From contig CM012954.1 in NCBI GenBank assembly GCA_000181795.3, forward strand, positions 11,559,513-11,602,822: a stretch of 43,310 nucleotides of DNA. Reading direction: 5' to 3'. This document shows positions 10,928-33,639 of this stretch, piece after piece. The notes beneath the pieces were generated by a model that worked only from the letters and a program-made list of their open reading frames with translations, was not told the DNA's origin and made no database searches. Every line of letters begins with the position of its first letter. Position 1 is the first letter of the stretch. The position numbers and the translations under genes were made by a program. The DNA is from Trichinella spiralis (lineage: Eukaryota; Nematoda; Enoplea; Trichinellida; Trichinellidae).

Positions 10928-12606
10928 GTTTTGATTATTATTAAGTTTTTACTATTTTCACAATACCGTGAACGCATTGCAACAACCGCTTTCACTGAGG
11001 TACGTGACAGAAAAGTTTTCTTCTACAAAATGGATTAGTCATCTAGATAGAATTTTTCAAACTCTGTATCAGGTTTGCAAAAAATTTAACAATTTTTGTA
11101 CAATTGAACTACTGAAAATTAAATACTGCTTTTAAATTTTCAGATGTTCTTCATTCATACAAAAGTTTTGTTACGCTTTTCGACACACAGTTCGTCTTTA
11201 TCGAATATGGTATTTTAATGCCAACAACCTGAATTCACAAAGAAAAATAATTTCACGTAGGTATTTAAGCTGATGAAATGGATTCTTATCGATTCGTGAC
11301 ACAATAAAAACAATTGCATTTAATTTTTTTAAATCAATAGTGACAGTATGATCAATTGATGTTCAAGTGAGTATTCCATCGGGGCGCGGTTATTGCACAT
11401 CAGTCACTACAGTTCTGTTCTTACGGCACAGTGACTTTTTCTACTGGTCACTGTTCACGCACGTACTGGATGAGTTGTGCAATGAAGGATTGAATTCACC
11501 GTGAAATGATACATCAAAGATATTTTTAATTGTAAAAAATTATTACGTTTAAAGCAAATTTTGTTTCTTTTTTCATATTTCTTAGTAATTTTTCGTTCGA
11601 ATTTTTATGTACTGTTTTATTGATAGAAGAAGTGATGTGGATGATCTTTTTGATTAATTTTATAAAATATGTTTCAGGAAATAAAATGTCTGTAGCGTTT
11701 CAACTAAAAATACAACAGGCAAGCAACCAATCTCAACAAGCATCTCGTTGTTGTTCTCTTCTGTGTGGTTTTGAGCAATAGAGATCAATTGAACAGTTTT
11801 AGAAAGGTAGAACATTTTTCTTATAGCAATTCTACACAATCTCTACACTAATTTCAATTGGAATAAAATGAAATGTTTTTTTTTTAATTTCACTCAATCG
11901 CCAGCGTTGAAATTTAATTACACATAACATAATAATACTTACTTGTCATCATCAATCGTTTTTGATTTTAATCATGATATATTTTTGAAAATTTTTCAAA
12001 ACTTATTCTCTATTTATTCTTTCTTTTTCTTTAGTTAAAAGTCGTGTGAAAGAAAGATTTGAATTAATTTGCTTGGTACAATTTTGAAGTTTCATTCAAA
12101 ACTGGAAGTAAGCTTCATAATAATATGCATGCAATAAATAAGAGTCGATTTTCTGAATGTGGCGTAGCTTTTGTTTCTTCTAATGAGTCCAATGAGAAAC
12201 AGCAGCCGTGTGTTGTTGTTTGCTTGCGTAATTTTTCAAACCACTAGCGTTTGGTTTGGGATATGTTTGGAAGACATCTATTTTAAAAATGAATGCCGCC
12301 CCTCATGCTTGAACAAAGCAACTACGTCGTCTGGCGGCTGGCTTGGTGGTTGGAAGCAGACGGCTGAGCGTTATCGTTGCTTCCTCCTCCTCCTCTCCAA
12401 CTTTTCATTTGCCAATCAAAGTCACTCATTCGACTGGCAAAACAGCCATCCCGTCAGCCATCCTGCCAGCCATCCAACCTTCTAGCCTGCCTTTTCGATG
12501 CCTTTAATCAGGATGCCCCTCCTGATGCAGGTCGCATATTGCAGCTGATCATGTCATCGTCTTTCTATGATAGAGAATTGCTTGATTTTCAAAAATAAAA
12601 GCAACA
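10928..12606 (+). promoter_or_regulatory. Upstream region and presumed 5' UTR of the calcium channel gene
   Basis: About 1.7 kb without supportable coding exons. Bases 10930-12160 are AT-rich with scattered short runs. Bases 12280-12540 are clearly GC-richer, with pyrimidine-rich CTCCTC and the 12-base tandem repeat listed separately, and probably belong to the core promoter or leader. Short open frames here (for example 12377-12598) are not in a family I recognise. Confidence 0.4.
12443..12478 (+). repeat. Three tandem 12-base units beginning CAGCCATCC
   Basis: CAGCCATCC starts at 12443, 12455 and 12467 with exact 12-base spacing, 129-164 bases before the channel ATG. The core GCCATC resembles a YY1-type site. 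It could be a phased factor-binding array or simply a minisatellite in the leader. Confidence 0.8.
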
Positions 12607-23543
<10,937 letters not shown>

Positions 23544-23743
23544 GTAAGTCGTTTATCCATGCATATATAGATATTTTATTTCAATTACCGCTTGTTGTGT
23601 GTATGTGTGCGCGTGCTTTTTGCATTTGTGTGTTTTTTCTTTTGCTTCTTGTTTGAAATGGAAAAAAATAAGCAAAAGTTATGATTACTTTATTCTGAAT
23701 GTGAGCTTGCCAGTGTTCTTTTGCTTTTGCTCGTTTTGTTCAG

Positions 23744-23818
23744 AAGTTCCAAGTTTTCTTTGGCGTGCAGTATGTAGCCAGTATCGTAATGAAAGATGAA
23801 ATTTCCATTTCTTGTTAA
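23744..23818 (+). CDS. egl-19: Candidate last exon of the calcium channel
   Basis: A good acceptor (pyrimidine-rich, TTTTGTTCAG ending 23743) opens a 24-codon frame in the right phase after the 23543 donor, ending with TAA at 23816-23818. It would finish the protein at 1696 residues, shorter than the roughly 1880 residues of EGL-19. The 24 residues match nothing I know, and a frame this short can arise by chance. The real last exons may instead lie further right. Confidence 0.3.
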   Translation, partial: KFQVFFGVQYVASIVMKDEISISC

Positions 23819-26470
23819 CATTTCGCATCCACAGTAACAGTAACAACAATCATTATATAATAACAGGCATGCAGCAGTGGCATGCACAATGAAAATGGTA
23901 CAATCGTACAATTGTTGTTGTGTTGTTTGGATTTTTGCTATGCTTATTATAATTTGTGCGCTGTTTGAAAAGGTAGATTTTGTCTTCATCTACTAGAGTG
24001 TTTTTGGCTTCTGCTTTCTTTTTTTTCTATCTGAACTCACCACGTATCTATGTCAGTCTATGAGCAGTTGGTGACATTCTCAACAATCTCATTGTCTTTA
24101 GGATGGATGAACCTTTTTTGGGCGATGTTTGTCATTTGAAAATTTTTTCCATAAAAAAAGTCTCGTTTTATGAGCTATAAAAAACATGATCAGTCGACTG
24201 GACAAGAGATGCTGGATATTTTTCTTTTTCTACCCAGCACATGGATGGCATTTGTTTTCTTTCTTGGCAAGCGTGAAATTATTTTGCAACGATTGAAAAA
24301 ATGCTTCTAATCTCTTTCTCTCTTTGTGCAATGAGAATGAAGATTGTTTGTTTGTTTGTCTGCTGAATTTTTGCGCACATTTTGTTCGATCAGAAGCAGA
24401 TAAAGTGGAAGACAATAATGCATATATATATCTATAACTTGCAACAGTGTCGAAACAGCACGAAAATGCTGCTTTACTCTCAATATGCATACCGTAAATG
24501 GAAAAAGAGACGCAGTATAGTAATAACTCATTTTTTTGGGAATGAATAATAAATAAAACGCTTTTTTGGTGTATTTTCTTCTTCATTTGTAATTTTGTAT
24601 ATAATTTATTGGTTCGTCGATATTTTTTTTGCGTTTTTGTTCCTTTGATTTTCAAATGAGAGGCATTTGAATGAGATGAAGATTCTTATCTGCATTGAAT
24701 GAGAGAGAGAGAGAGAGTATTGTTTGTTTACTGCAAATTTTTTGAGTTTTGAATAATGTAAAGTTCTAACTTTGCAGTTTTTATTGTTTTGTTATCGTGC
24801 AGATTGATTGATGAAGAGCTAATTTTGATTTTTTACTAGAAAAAATAGTTCTGTTGAATGATTCGTTTTACTCGTATGGTCACTGTTGAATTCTCATTTC
24901 GTATCAATTTTATTGCATCTTGTTTGAAATTGCCAACAGGCAGCGAGCAGATAAATGGCTTGCGTCTATTTTATTTGATATAAATGAATAAGATGCAAAT
25001 TTATCATTTTGTCGGTACTTTCTTGAGAAATCATCATGCAGTGCAGTGCAATGTGCTATCTAGATTATAAGTGGAATGATGAACTTTGTTGATAACAGCA
25101 GAATTTTTGCACAACTGTTTAAAATTTTATTTATTATATATACATATATAGCAGCGATGCGTTCTATCGTTTTCATTCATTCAATTGAAGCCAGTTTCGA
25201 AAAACAGTCGTTTTCTCTACACACAGTCTTCTCAGGCAGTCAATTTTCTTCCATTTTCTCTCATTCATTTTTGGATGTTGCTCTTGAAAAATGTGAAATT
25301 TATCACCATCTTCTCTTTTATCTGCTTTATACACTTTTACGTTTGCTTTTGATTTTTCTTTTCCCACATTTAAAACCTAGCCGCTGTGCTGTGCGCACAT
25401 ATTCAAGCAAGCAATGATAATTTTTTTTTCAATATCTTCTTAACTTGTTCAACAAATCAAGAGGAGGAGGATATTTTTTTGATTTTGTTATCATTATTGC
25501 ACAACAACGTTTATATTTCTTTTTTAAATTTCTACTATTGACATACATGCATGCAATTGATCTTACTTGGTTGGCATGGATCATGTTCACCAAAGCATTT
25601 TCTCAAAGGGAATAATAATAATAATGTTTTTGCTCAGTTTCAGAAGAATTTCCATAAGTTGATACTTACTTGTTCAATTTTCTCAGATTTTTTTTTCATT
25701 TTTCATTTTCATATTAAAATTATTACTTGTAAAAATACATTAATTAGTCTTTTTTTTGTTTCTGTATTTATTAGATTTTATTTTTCAATCGGAATTTTTT
25801 AGTTTGATAATTCAAATATACTGACGACAACTGTTGGATTTGTTGTTTCAAAATTTGCTTCACATATGTTTGAATGTTTGTTGTTTATTGAAGAAATGTT
25901 CATAAAAGTTGCAAAAGTTGGATGGTTGGTTACTTTGACATTCTTTCAAATTTGATTCAGATAAGCAATTGAAATTTAAAAATGATAAATGTTTTAAATT
26001 GAAAAATAATGTATATATATATATGGATTTGTTTGTTTAATTTTATATTTTACATATTCAACTTTTCGTATTTAACAAATTATATAAGCACTAGTGATGG
26101 AAAATCACTAGAACGGCTAGATTTACTTACCATTTATTTGGTGGCGTGTTGTTTCTTGAGCGTGCTGAGAGGTATTGTTCCACTGATGGGGGGCAGTTTG
26201 CAAAATTATTGCTTCAATCAAAAATAGCAGCGTTTCAATTGAAAATTTGGGCCATTCATCAACAAAATAGATTGGCAAAGTATTTCGGTGAAAATAAGTG
26301 TCAAGTTTCTTTTTGCAATATTTTTATTATTGTACAAATATTTTATCAAATACTGTAAAAAGCCAGGAGGGGGTGTTCGAACTGTTTGTAGATGATCATG
26401 ACCAAGAGTGGCGACGATGCGTGCACACAAACTACCGAGCGTGTAAATTCGATTAGCTTTGCTGGAAAAA
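23819..26470. other. AT-rich non-coding stretch after the channel gene
   Basis: No coding exon with family resemblance on either strand. It contains AG-rich (24703-24717) and TA-rich (25137-25150) simple tracts. The frame at 24230-24655 on the minus strand is low complexity with a non-conserved look. The sequence may include the channel's 3' UTR or a long last intron. Confidence 0.5.
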
Positions 26471-26479
26471 AAATAAAAG

Positions 26480-27260
26480 CACGCTTCATTCAATTTTGTC
26501 GGCTTGCTTGACCAACAGCGGTATAAGCAGCTTGATGAAAGGATAACAACACTGTAAGCAGTTCGTTTCGGTGAACATTTATTTATGCTGAGCTTTTTTC
26601 GAGCTTTCGAAAACGCGATCGACCAATTTTTTTACAATAGGGAGGATGGGCATTTTTTGCAGTCGACTGACTCGTCACGAGCAAACGATATTCACGCCGG
26701 CGTGAATTTGTGGGATACAATAAGCTTGCTCTGGTCATGTTCCAGGGGTCGACTGGATGTTCGTCGATTAAGCTGAATTAGCGATGCGTGAAAAGTCTAC
26801 TAAGCGATCAGCGTTCGCTTTGCATTTGAATGCGGCCGACTGTGAAATTCGACTAGCACTAGCATTCAGTGAAACGAACCAACTGCCTGACTTCTGGTAA
26901 GCTGACCGCCTGGCAGATGGCGCATCAGTTGCTGCTCAGCTATATGCAATGCAATTCACATCCACACACGGCTGTTGCGCCATTGGGTCGGCCAGTTGCG
27001 AATGAAACACCGATAGCACGGAACAATCGTCTGCGAACAATGGACCAAGAGAAAACATCTGCTCGTCATTGCAATTCCGGCTGCAAGCTTTCCACTAATC
27101 CTACCGCCCGATGGGACTTTTTCCCAAATTCCACAGCACGGCTTGCAACTGAAATCACTGACGCGTGTGATATCCCCTTTCCGTTCAGATGGTACTTGAA
27201 ACGGTTTTTCATCCCCTCTCAGCGTGGCTTTGCATTCATAACGAACAAATTGGAGGGAAT
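26480..27260. promoter_or_regulatory. GC-richer island 1 with an 18-base perfect palindrome
   Basis: This block stands out from AT-rich surroundings. It includes the palindrome ATTCACGCCGGCGTGAAT (26690-26707), CAGTCGACTG (26660-26669), a second GTCGAC near 26748, and GGCCAGTTG near 26991. Open frames on both strands lack ATG starts or known domains. A cis-regulatory module is the leading guess; an unrecognised exon or decayed element cannot be excluded. Confidence 0.35.
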
Positions 27261-27979
27261 TGAAAAAGTTGTTCAAAGAGAAAATGTACAAAAATTTGTG
27301 TTGTAAAATTCAATTTTTCGATTCAACGAAAAACAAGCAAGCAGTATCTTTTACAATGTCAGCCGGAATATTTTTATAAATTGGCCACAATTGGTGATAC
27401 CACATTTGAAATGTTACCATTGACAGTCAAAATTTGAGTTTATAACGTATTTGAAATTTTATGTGAAGTAGTTGTCTTATTCGTGCTCTCCACTTAATCG
27501 CTCTGAATTGTCAATCAAATGTACATTTATTTTTGCGGCTTTTGTAAGAATAGAACCATTGTATTTTGTTTTTTTTGTTCAAAATTTCGACTTCTTGGAA
27601 ATGCAGTCGACGAAGTTTGAAATTATTTTCCATTTAGTCAAGTGACAGACAGTCTGTATTACAATTTTAAGCATGGTTGAAATGTTATTTCAAATAATTG
27701 TTTTCTCAACTAGTGACAGATAACATTTTGCAAACTTTTTCCAAGGGGATGCGTGGGAAATGTCCATTCGCACACACACACCATTGCTTCCCATGGTGAC
27801 CGATGATGGCATTTCCCAACGGTATTGTTGGAACAATTTGGACGAGAAAATAGCATTGCAGCGCATTGTGACATTGTCAACTGTTTGTCCTTTTTTGTTC
27901 GTCAACAGTATGCAAGTGAAATGGGCTTTTTTGTGGCATATGACTTTTTTTCACTAATGGAAGTGTGCATACGAAATAC

Positions 27980-28380
27980 TTGAGTTGCAGGGGTGGACTG
28001 CGGATGTAGACCAAGTCAAGGTCGATGGAGGAGAGTGTTGCAAAAGAGAGGAATCTTTGGTTTGTTTGTCAGAATATTCGTTCATTTATTGACCCGACGT
28101 TGTCGGGTAATTGTTATTGCCCCCGGACGCCAGCCAGGCAGCGAGCGGGCGGTTCCCATCCTATTTTTTTTCGTTCGTATACTGAAATTCCTCTCCACTA
28201 CCGCCTCATTCGATGCGTTGTGTGACTCACTCGGACGGACGGCTGGGAACGTGCTGCGTGGCCTTAAAATGGCGAATTGTATTCGTTGTGGAACAAAAGA
28301 CGCATGCATATCTGCTCCAGTTAGGGTGGTACTATTTTGCTTGCACAGATGATGAAGTCGATGGGTACAACAATTTATTG
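27980..28380. promoter_or_regulatory. GC-richer island 2 with a 7-bp stem hairpin
   Basis: It contains ACCCGAC-GTT-GTCGGGT (28092-28108), a perfect 7-bp stem with a 3-base loop, and several C/G-rich patches. Frames on both strands (about 100-119 codons) overlap each other and resemble no family. Confidence 0.3.
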
Positions 28381-28779
28381 TACCAATTATTGGCATTTAC
28401 TGTCAAAGAATAACGATTAGCTTAAGATCAGAAAGAATGTTGCTTTTCAAGAAAATAAAAGAATAGAAATTCTACTAGTACTACTACTACTAATAATAAT
28501 AATAAACAGAAATAAAAACAGTATTAAATTAATTGATCAGATAATTCATTTTTGATTGGAAAATGACAATTCGACAAAAAAAATTCACAGAATTTTAGTA
28601 CAAAAAATACAATTTTTGTTCAATCCAAGTATGATGTATTTTGTTGATGTTCAACTAATTAATTAATGATGATGATGTGAGCTTGCGCAACTGTTGGAGA
28701 TATTTTATTTTCAAAAGCAGAACGCGGTGGTCCAGTATAATATGTTTTGTTGTATCAGCTGTTTGATGACGATGATGAT

Positions 28780-29860
28780 GGTGATGGTGTCAAGCCTCAG
28801 CTGTTGGCTTGGTCAGGATTATCACATTGAGTGAACAGAGCAGTTTGTGCAAACAGAGTGGATAAAAATAGGATAATGCAGTGCTGTGCTTGGCCGATCG
28901 GCCGGGTGGGTAAGCCGGGATTATCCCTTTGACCAGAAGCATCATTGTGGAACATCAGTGGACGAATTCAGAAGGTCGGAAGGTTGAAAGCGGTCCGTGT
29001 GCTAGAGCACTCAGGCAAACGCCGCGAGAGAAGTGCTTCTCTTGTTGAACGGTGTTTGAACGGCATACGATCCACCAGAGTGGCATGTGCGCCATCGGAT
29101 TAGTGCACAATAGTAGGCAGTGTGTTCGGCCAACTTTCCGTCCGGTAAAAAATAATAGCCGGATTAACTGAAGCAAAGGTGTTCTCTGTCTCAGCTGACA
29201 CCGGCCAACTGCTATCTGTCATGGCACATGTCCTTGCGCGTTACTGCTGGCCAACTGGTATTCTTTGTCTTGTACTATACCGCTGACCATAATTAGCCGT
29301 CGTTTACTGTGCCAAACGGGCACGGCGTTGTCTTGCACAACTGGAGTCGCATCTGACCAGAGTATAAGAATCGGCACGGCTCCTTTTGACCTGTATTATT
29401 GGAATTTGGATGCAAAAGAAGAGGGAAAAGTTCCGCTTTTCATCCATCCATTTGTGCTTGTCACTTTTTTTTCAGATGTTCCACTGAACGGACGGTTCTG
29501 TGGGTTTTGAGATTTCGATCATCAACGTATCAGGGCAGGTTCACACTGGCGACATGCCATCCTGTATCATAGTCAATAATTGGATCGGTCACAAAAGGGT
29601 CAGGCACATTCCCACCGTGCGGCAGAAGGCATTTTTCCGTTTCAAATTGACGTGGTCGCAGTTGCTCACCAATGCACACACACACACACACACACACATA
29701 CACTCTCTCTCACGTCCAGCTGCTTGCTCACTTCGACCTATAAAAAGGCAGTTCCCACGACGTGGTTGACGACGTTGTTCGCTCCACTGATCAAGCAAAC
29801 TTTGCCAACAGAAGCAGCTGGTCAATTTGCATACAGACCAACAATATGTCAAGTGTAGAT
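28780..29860. promoter_or_regulatory. GC-richer island 3 with repeated GGCCAACT motif
   Basis: It holds the 12-base palindrome GGCCGATCGGCC (28892-28903), three GGCCAACT copies in 129 bases (29128, 29203, 29249), a CAGCTG E-box (29192-29197), and a (CA)12 tract at its right side. GCCAA is the half-site of NF-I factors. No exon is supportable. It is the largest of the islands. Confidence 0.35.
29675..29698. repeat. (CA)12 microsatellite
   Basis: Uninterrupted CA repeat followed by a CTCTCTCTC stretch. Confidence 0.95.
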
Positions 29861-29869
29861 AGCGAAGTG

Positions 29870-32420
29870 AAGAGAGAGATTGAGAGAGGTGGGGGCAAGA
29901 GGGGGATAGTAGAACTGCTGTTTATATATCTCAGCTTGTTGGAATTGGCTTTATCAAACGACAACAAATCTGATTCGTGTGCTTTCAGCAGAAGATTTTG
30001 CTTCTTTAGACGAATAATTTCAAACATATTTGTTGACATTTGGACAAGCATTAAAGTTATAAAATAGTTTTCCAACTTCACCGATGTATCGATGATGGAT
30101 GATGTAAAAAATTTTTGCTGAAATTGTTTCATCATTATTTATTAGTTTGTTTATTTGTTTGTTTATTTGTTTGTTTTGCCTTTTTGCAAGATTGAAAGCA
30201 AACCAGAAAGAATTGGGCAATTTCGATCGTATGTGCAAAGTTGTGAAGTTTTGCCATTTGTAGTAGGGGAAAAAATTGGGAGAAAAATTTTTTGTCCAAT
30301 TTTAAACTGATCGTGAAAATCGATTTGACTGACAAAATCACTTAGCAGAAAGTTTATGCTCGCTTGCTTGCTTGTTCGAGAAACAGATGAGTTGAAGCAA
30401 TTTGTGTTGCAAATTTTGATGCACATTTATATATAATAGTTGAAAATTTCATTTTGCAGATTATCTAAATTTCTAAGGTTTTTTTTTGCTTTTTCTTCAT
30501 TCATATAAAAAAAATATATATATATTTCTGTCATCAACAGAAGAGTGTTGAATTGTGTTCATTGATTTCAATTCAATTGTATGTACCACAAGTTTGGCAA
30601 AATGATCAGTATCAAGTTTTGTGTTGAAGCTTAAATTTTTAAATATGCTTTTTTATCCGCTAGGAAAGTTTATTAAGAAAATCTGAACAAATATATTTAT
30701 TTATATTTCTACTAAGATAATGAACTACAAAATTTGACTAAATTCAATTAACTAATAATTGCTCGATTGCTTTCTCTAATGATGATGATGATGATGATAA
30801 TTTGTAAAATTGTAACTCAACTGTTTGACTTGAATGCGACAAATGTAGCTAACAAATGTGACTTTTATTTCGAAAATCTTTTTTGGTGTTGTAATCAATT
30901 CTGCAATCACTTTGCGGTGTGCGATAAGTTGATACAATTTACCCATTTATGACAAGTTTGATTTATTGAAAATTTGTATCAAATATATTTTGAATGTATT
31001 TTGCGCACATATTGGAAAATTTTCAATTCATTTGTTGCTTGCATATGCATAATGTTCGATTTGCTAGCTATTTTTATATAAAATAACAATTGTGATAATA
31101 AATATTCAAAGTGTAATTTCAGTAAAGCTAATGGAATTTTTATTTAATATTTCAGTAGGAAAATATATGATAAACGAATAAGTTCATGTATGTTTAAAAT
31201 ATTTATTTATTTATTTATTTATACAATAGATGCTTATTTTGCCTTAGCCGTTTTTTGATCATTCTTTTATGTGAAAAAGGTTTTTCAAATATTACAACCA
31301 AACAAACACACAGTCACGTGTTCATTTTGAAAGTTCAATGTACGAATTTGATCGATCGATGATTGAAATAGAGGAAACAGTGCAACAAACTTTTGCATTT
31401 ATTTACTTGCAGCTTATCAACAATTAGTAATTGGTTGATTGTTGTCGTTGTTGTTTTTCAAATTTACATAACCTTTGGTGCTTTTTGATGATTCATAAAG
31501 TTTGTAATTTTTGAATATTTTCATTCGTAAAGTAGAGAACAACAACAACAACAACTCTCTTGCTTTTAAAGCTTCTGACCAGGATGTTTCAGTTGTGCTG
31601 TTGTTCTATGTAACGTCTTGTGTATGTGAAATATACAATTGAACGTAATCCTTGAAGTTGTAAGCTAAGTTTTGAAACACGTTAAACTGTGAAATGTGTT
31701 TAAAACTCAGAATAAATTATTATATAAATAAATGTATACTGTGACCATGGTTAGGATGTGGGAACAAGCAAACATATTGAAATATATCTTTTGTTCACAG
31801 TTGATCTGCTGCGCTTATGTGGAATCTGCTTGTATGCACGACACTGAATGTGTGACTTATGTGATTTTTTTTTAATTTAAGCAAATCATTTGAAAAATAA
31901 AACTGTTTTTAGAAATATTTCTCTTTATTTCTGCTTAAAAAATGATTGCTACAATTTTCAAAAATTTTTTTCATAAAAAAAAGAAAAATAATATTTAAAA
32001 AAAATTTCAGCATGAACGTGTTGTTGTTATTTGCACAGGTGATGCATGAAGTTGTTGTTGTCGAAGGGAAGTACTTTTTCAGATTTACGTTGGTTGCTGT
32101 TATATTATTATTATTAATTATGGCGAGCAAGCGTGAGATAACTGAATGTGTAAGTGTTTGTTCAGTTTGATGCAAAATTATCCACAATGAACTTTGTTAA
32201 TAATTGATAATTTTCCATTTAATAATAATAATAAAGTTCAAGTAAGGGAGGATGAAAAAAACAAGCATAAAGAAAGAGAAAGAGAGAGGTATGGTTGAAT
32301 AATAAAAGACCTATGCTGATGATGGGTTAGTTCTGTGCGCATGACCAACAGCTAATTTGTGACAAGATTTGATCCAGTTTATTATAATTTTGGTTCAGCT
32401 CAGTTTCTGTTCTGTTATTT
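29870..32420. other. AT-rich non-coding stretch with simple repeats
   Basis: It contains (TTTG/TTTA)n tracts around 30142-30178, (ATG)n at 30780-30798, (ATTT)n at 31203-31221 and an (AAC)n run near 31541-31556. No coding exon or RNA gene was recognised. Confidence 0.5.
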
Positions 32421-32429
32421 GAAGACTCT

Positions 32430-32720
32430 TTGTTCCTTTTCTTCTACTACATTACGACCGCTCTGTGGAAACATGCTGCTGCGTGTTCAGCAGGCAAGTC
32501 AGGCTATGCAGAGGTCATCAGCATGATCGCCACTGCTATAGAGGTCGAATTGCTTGTGCAGTGATGAACTTGTCACCAGAGACAAAAACCAATTCGACCT
32601 AAGCTTAAGGATGAATGACGACAAGTTGCGATTGTATGTCTAAGCTGAACTACTGTTGCGCAATAGTATTTAAACAAGTGGGGCGTTTTCTTTTCCTATT
32701 CCACTCACAATAAATGCTAA
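32430..32720. promoter_or_regulatory. GC-richer island 4 with an 11-bp inverted repeat
   Basis: AGGTCGAATTG (32542-32552) and CAATTCGACCT (32590-32600) are perfect inverted copies separated by 37 bases. A canonical nuclear-receptor half-site AGGTCA lies at 32512-32517. The block is roughly 0.4-0.6 kb downstream of the HLH gene's stop codon. Confidence 0.35.
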
Positions 32721-33069
32721 TCGTCTCTGCTTTTCTAACCAAAAGGGTCAATTTATTTGCCATGATGTTTTGTTTCAATCACCATCACTCTCGGCTTATA
32801 TAAAACTGTATAATGATGAGGGGAAAAAGATTTTTTCTCTTATTATTAATATTTTTATTGAAATAAAGAAAAACATCCGAATGCTGCCATTTTAAGTGAA
32901 AAGCATCAGCTCGTCACTAGTGTGATTAATATATGCAAAGGAAAAAAAACACACCAAACATGAAGTGAAAAAAGCAAGTGAAAGCGATGACTGATCAACT
33001 TGTGTGACCATGGCACAGGCGAACTCGTGACAGCCAGCCAAGCCGCACGTAAAGCTTAGAATTCTGCTT

Positions 33070-33639
33070 TCAAGTGCTGCACTGCAACAAATTGGTACTG
33101 GTAAAATTGGCCGGGATGCGGGATTGCAATTTTCTGTACAATTCTCCGGGTGTGCAGCAATTTTCTCGGCTAACAACTTTGCCCGGATCACTCGCTTGTG
33201 TCGACACCAGTCCGAGATAGGAGATCAATTCTGAATTGGAAAAAAAACAAGATGATTCATTAATTTCTTCATATTGATTTGATAAAAATTTTCATATAAA
33301 TTAGCATTTTTCTTGTTCGATGATGATGATGATGATGATGGACATACCTGGAGGCAGTTGACCAGATTGAACTCGAGCGAAGATTGCTTGGTGCAGTTGA
33401 TCGATCAGATTGACCGCTTCGTTCAGGACGGACATTTCATCACGGGGACTTGTAGTTGCACGAGTTTCTCGCGGAAGAGCTCTGTGCAAGCGTCGCAACA
33501 GTTGACGACGAAGTTTGCGAAACATGGCTCTTTTAGCTCTCACCGCTGACGACTGGCTGCTGCATTTGCGGCCAATTTTATTGCCCTTGTTGGTGGCAGA
33601 TTTTGTCGCATCATTCGAATTCGGCATTCGTACAGTCAT
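33070..33639 (-). CDS. Small helix-loop-helix protein, possibly Id-like
   Basis: Two minus-strand exons, 33639-33348 and 33230-33070, join in phase (1+2 bases, GAA Glu) across a 117-base intron with a GTATGT donor and ATTCAG acceptor, giving 150 residues. The ATG at 33639-33637 is the first in its frame. Residues 39-56 (FRKLRRQLLRRLHRALP) look like helix 1, 57-68 like the loop, and 69-90 (MSVLNEAVNLIDQLHQAIF) like helix 2. The stretch before helix 1 has Arg/Lys but lacks the Glu-Arg pair by which bHLH proteins read E-boxes. This suggests an Id/Emc-type dominant-negative dimeriser in the nucleus. The C-terminal part (98-150) matches nothing known to me. The exon join and splice sites support a gene; the HLH reading is by eye and could be a chance amphipathic pattern. 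Confidence 0.5.

Noticed and set aside
12377-12598. 73-codon frame (PSRQPSCQPSNL...) upstream of the channel ATG
   Set aside because: It is produced by the 12-base tandem repeat, ends before the real ATG and is in no matching exon; at most an upstream ORF in the leader.
24230-24655. 141-codon minus frame
   Set aside because: Its composition is that of AT-rich background and nothing in it resembles a protein family.
26869-27306. 145-codon plus frame in island 1
   Set aside because: It begins with GTG rather than ATG, overlaps an equally long minus frame, and has no recognisable family features.
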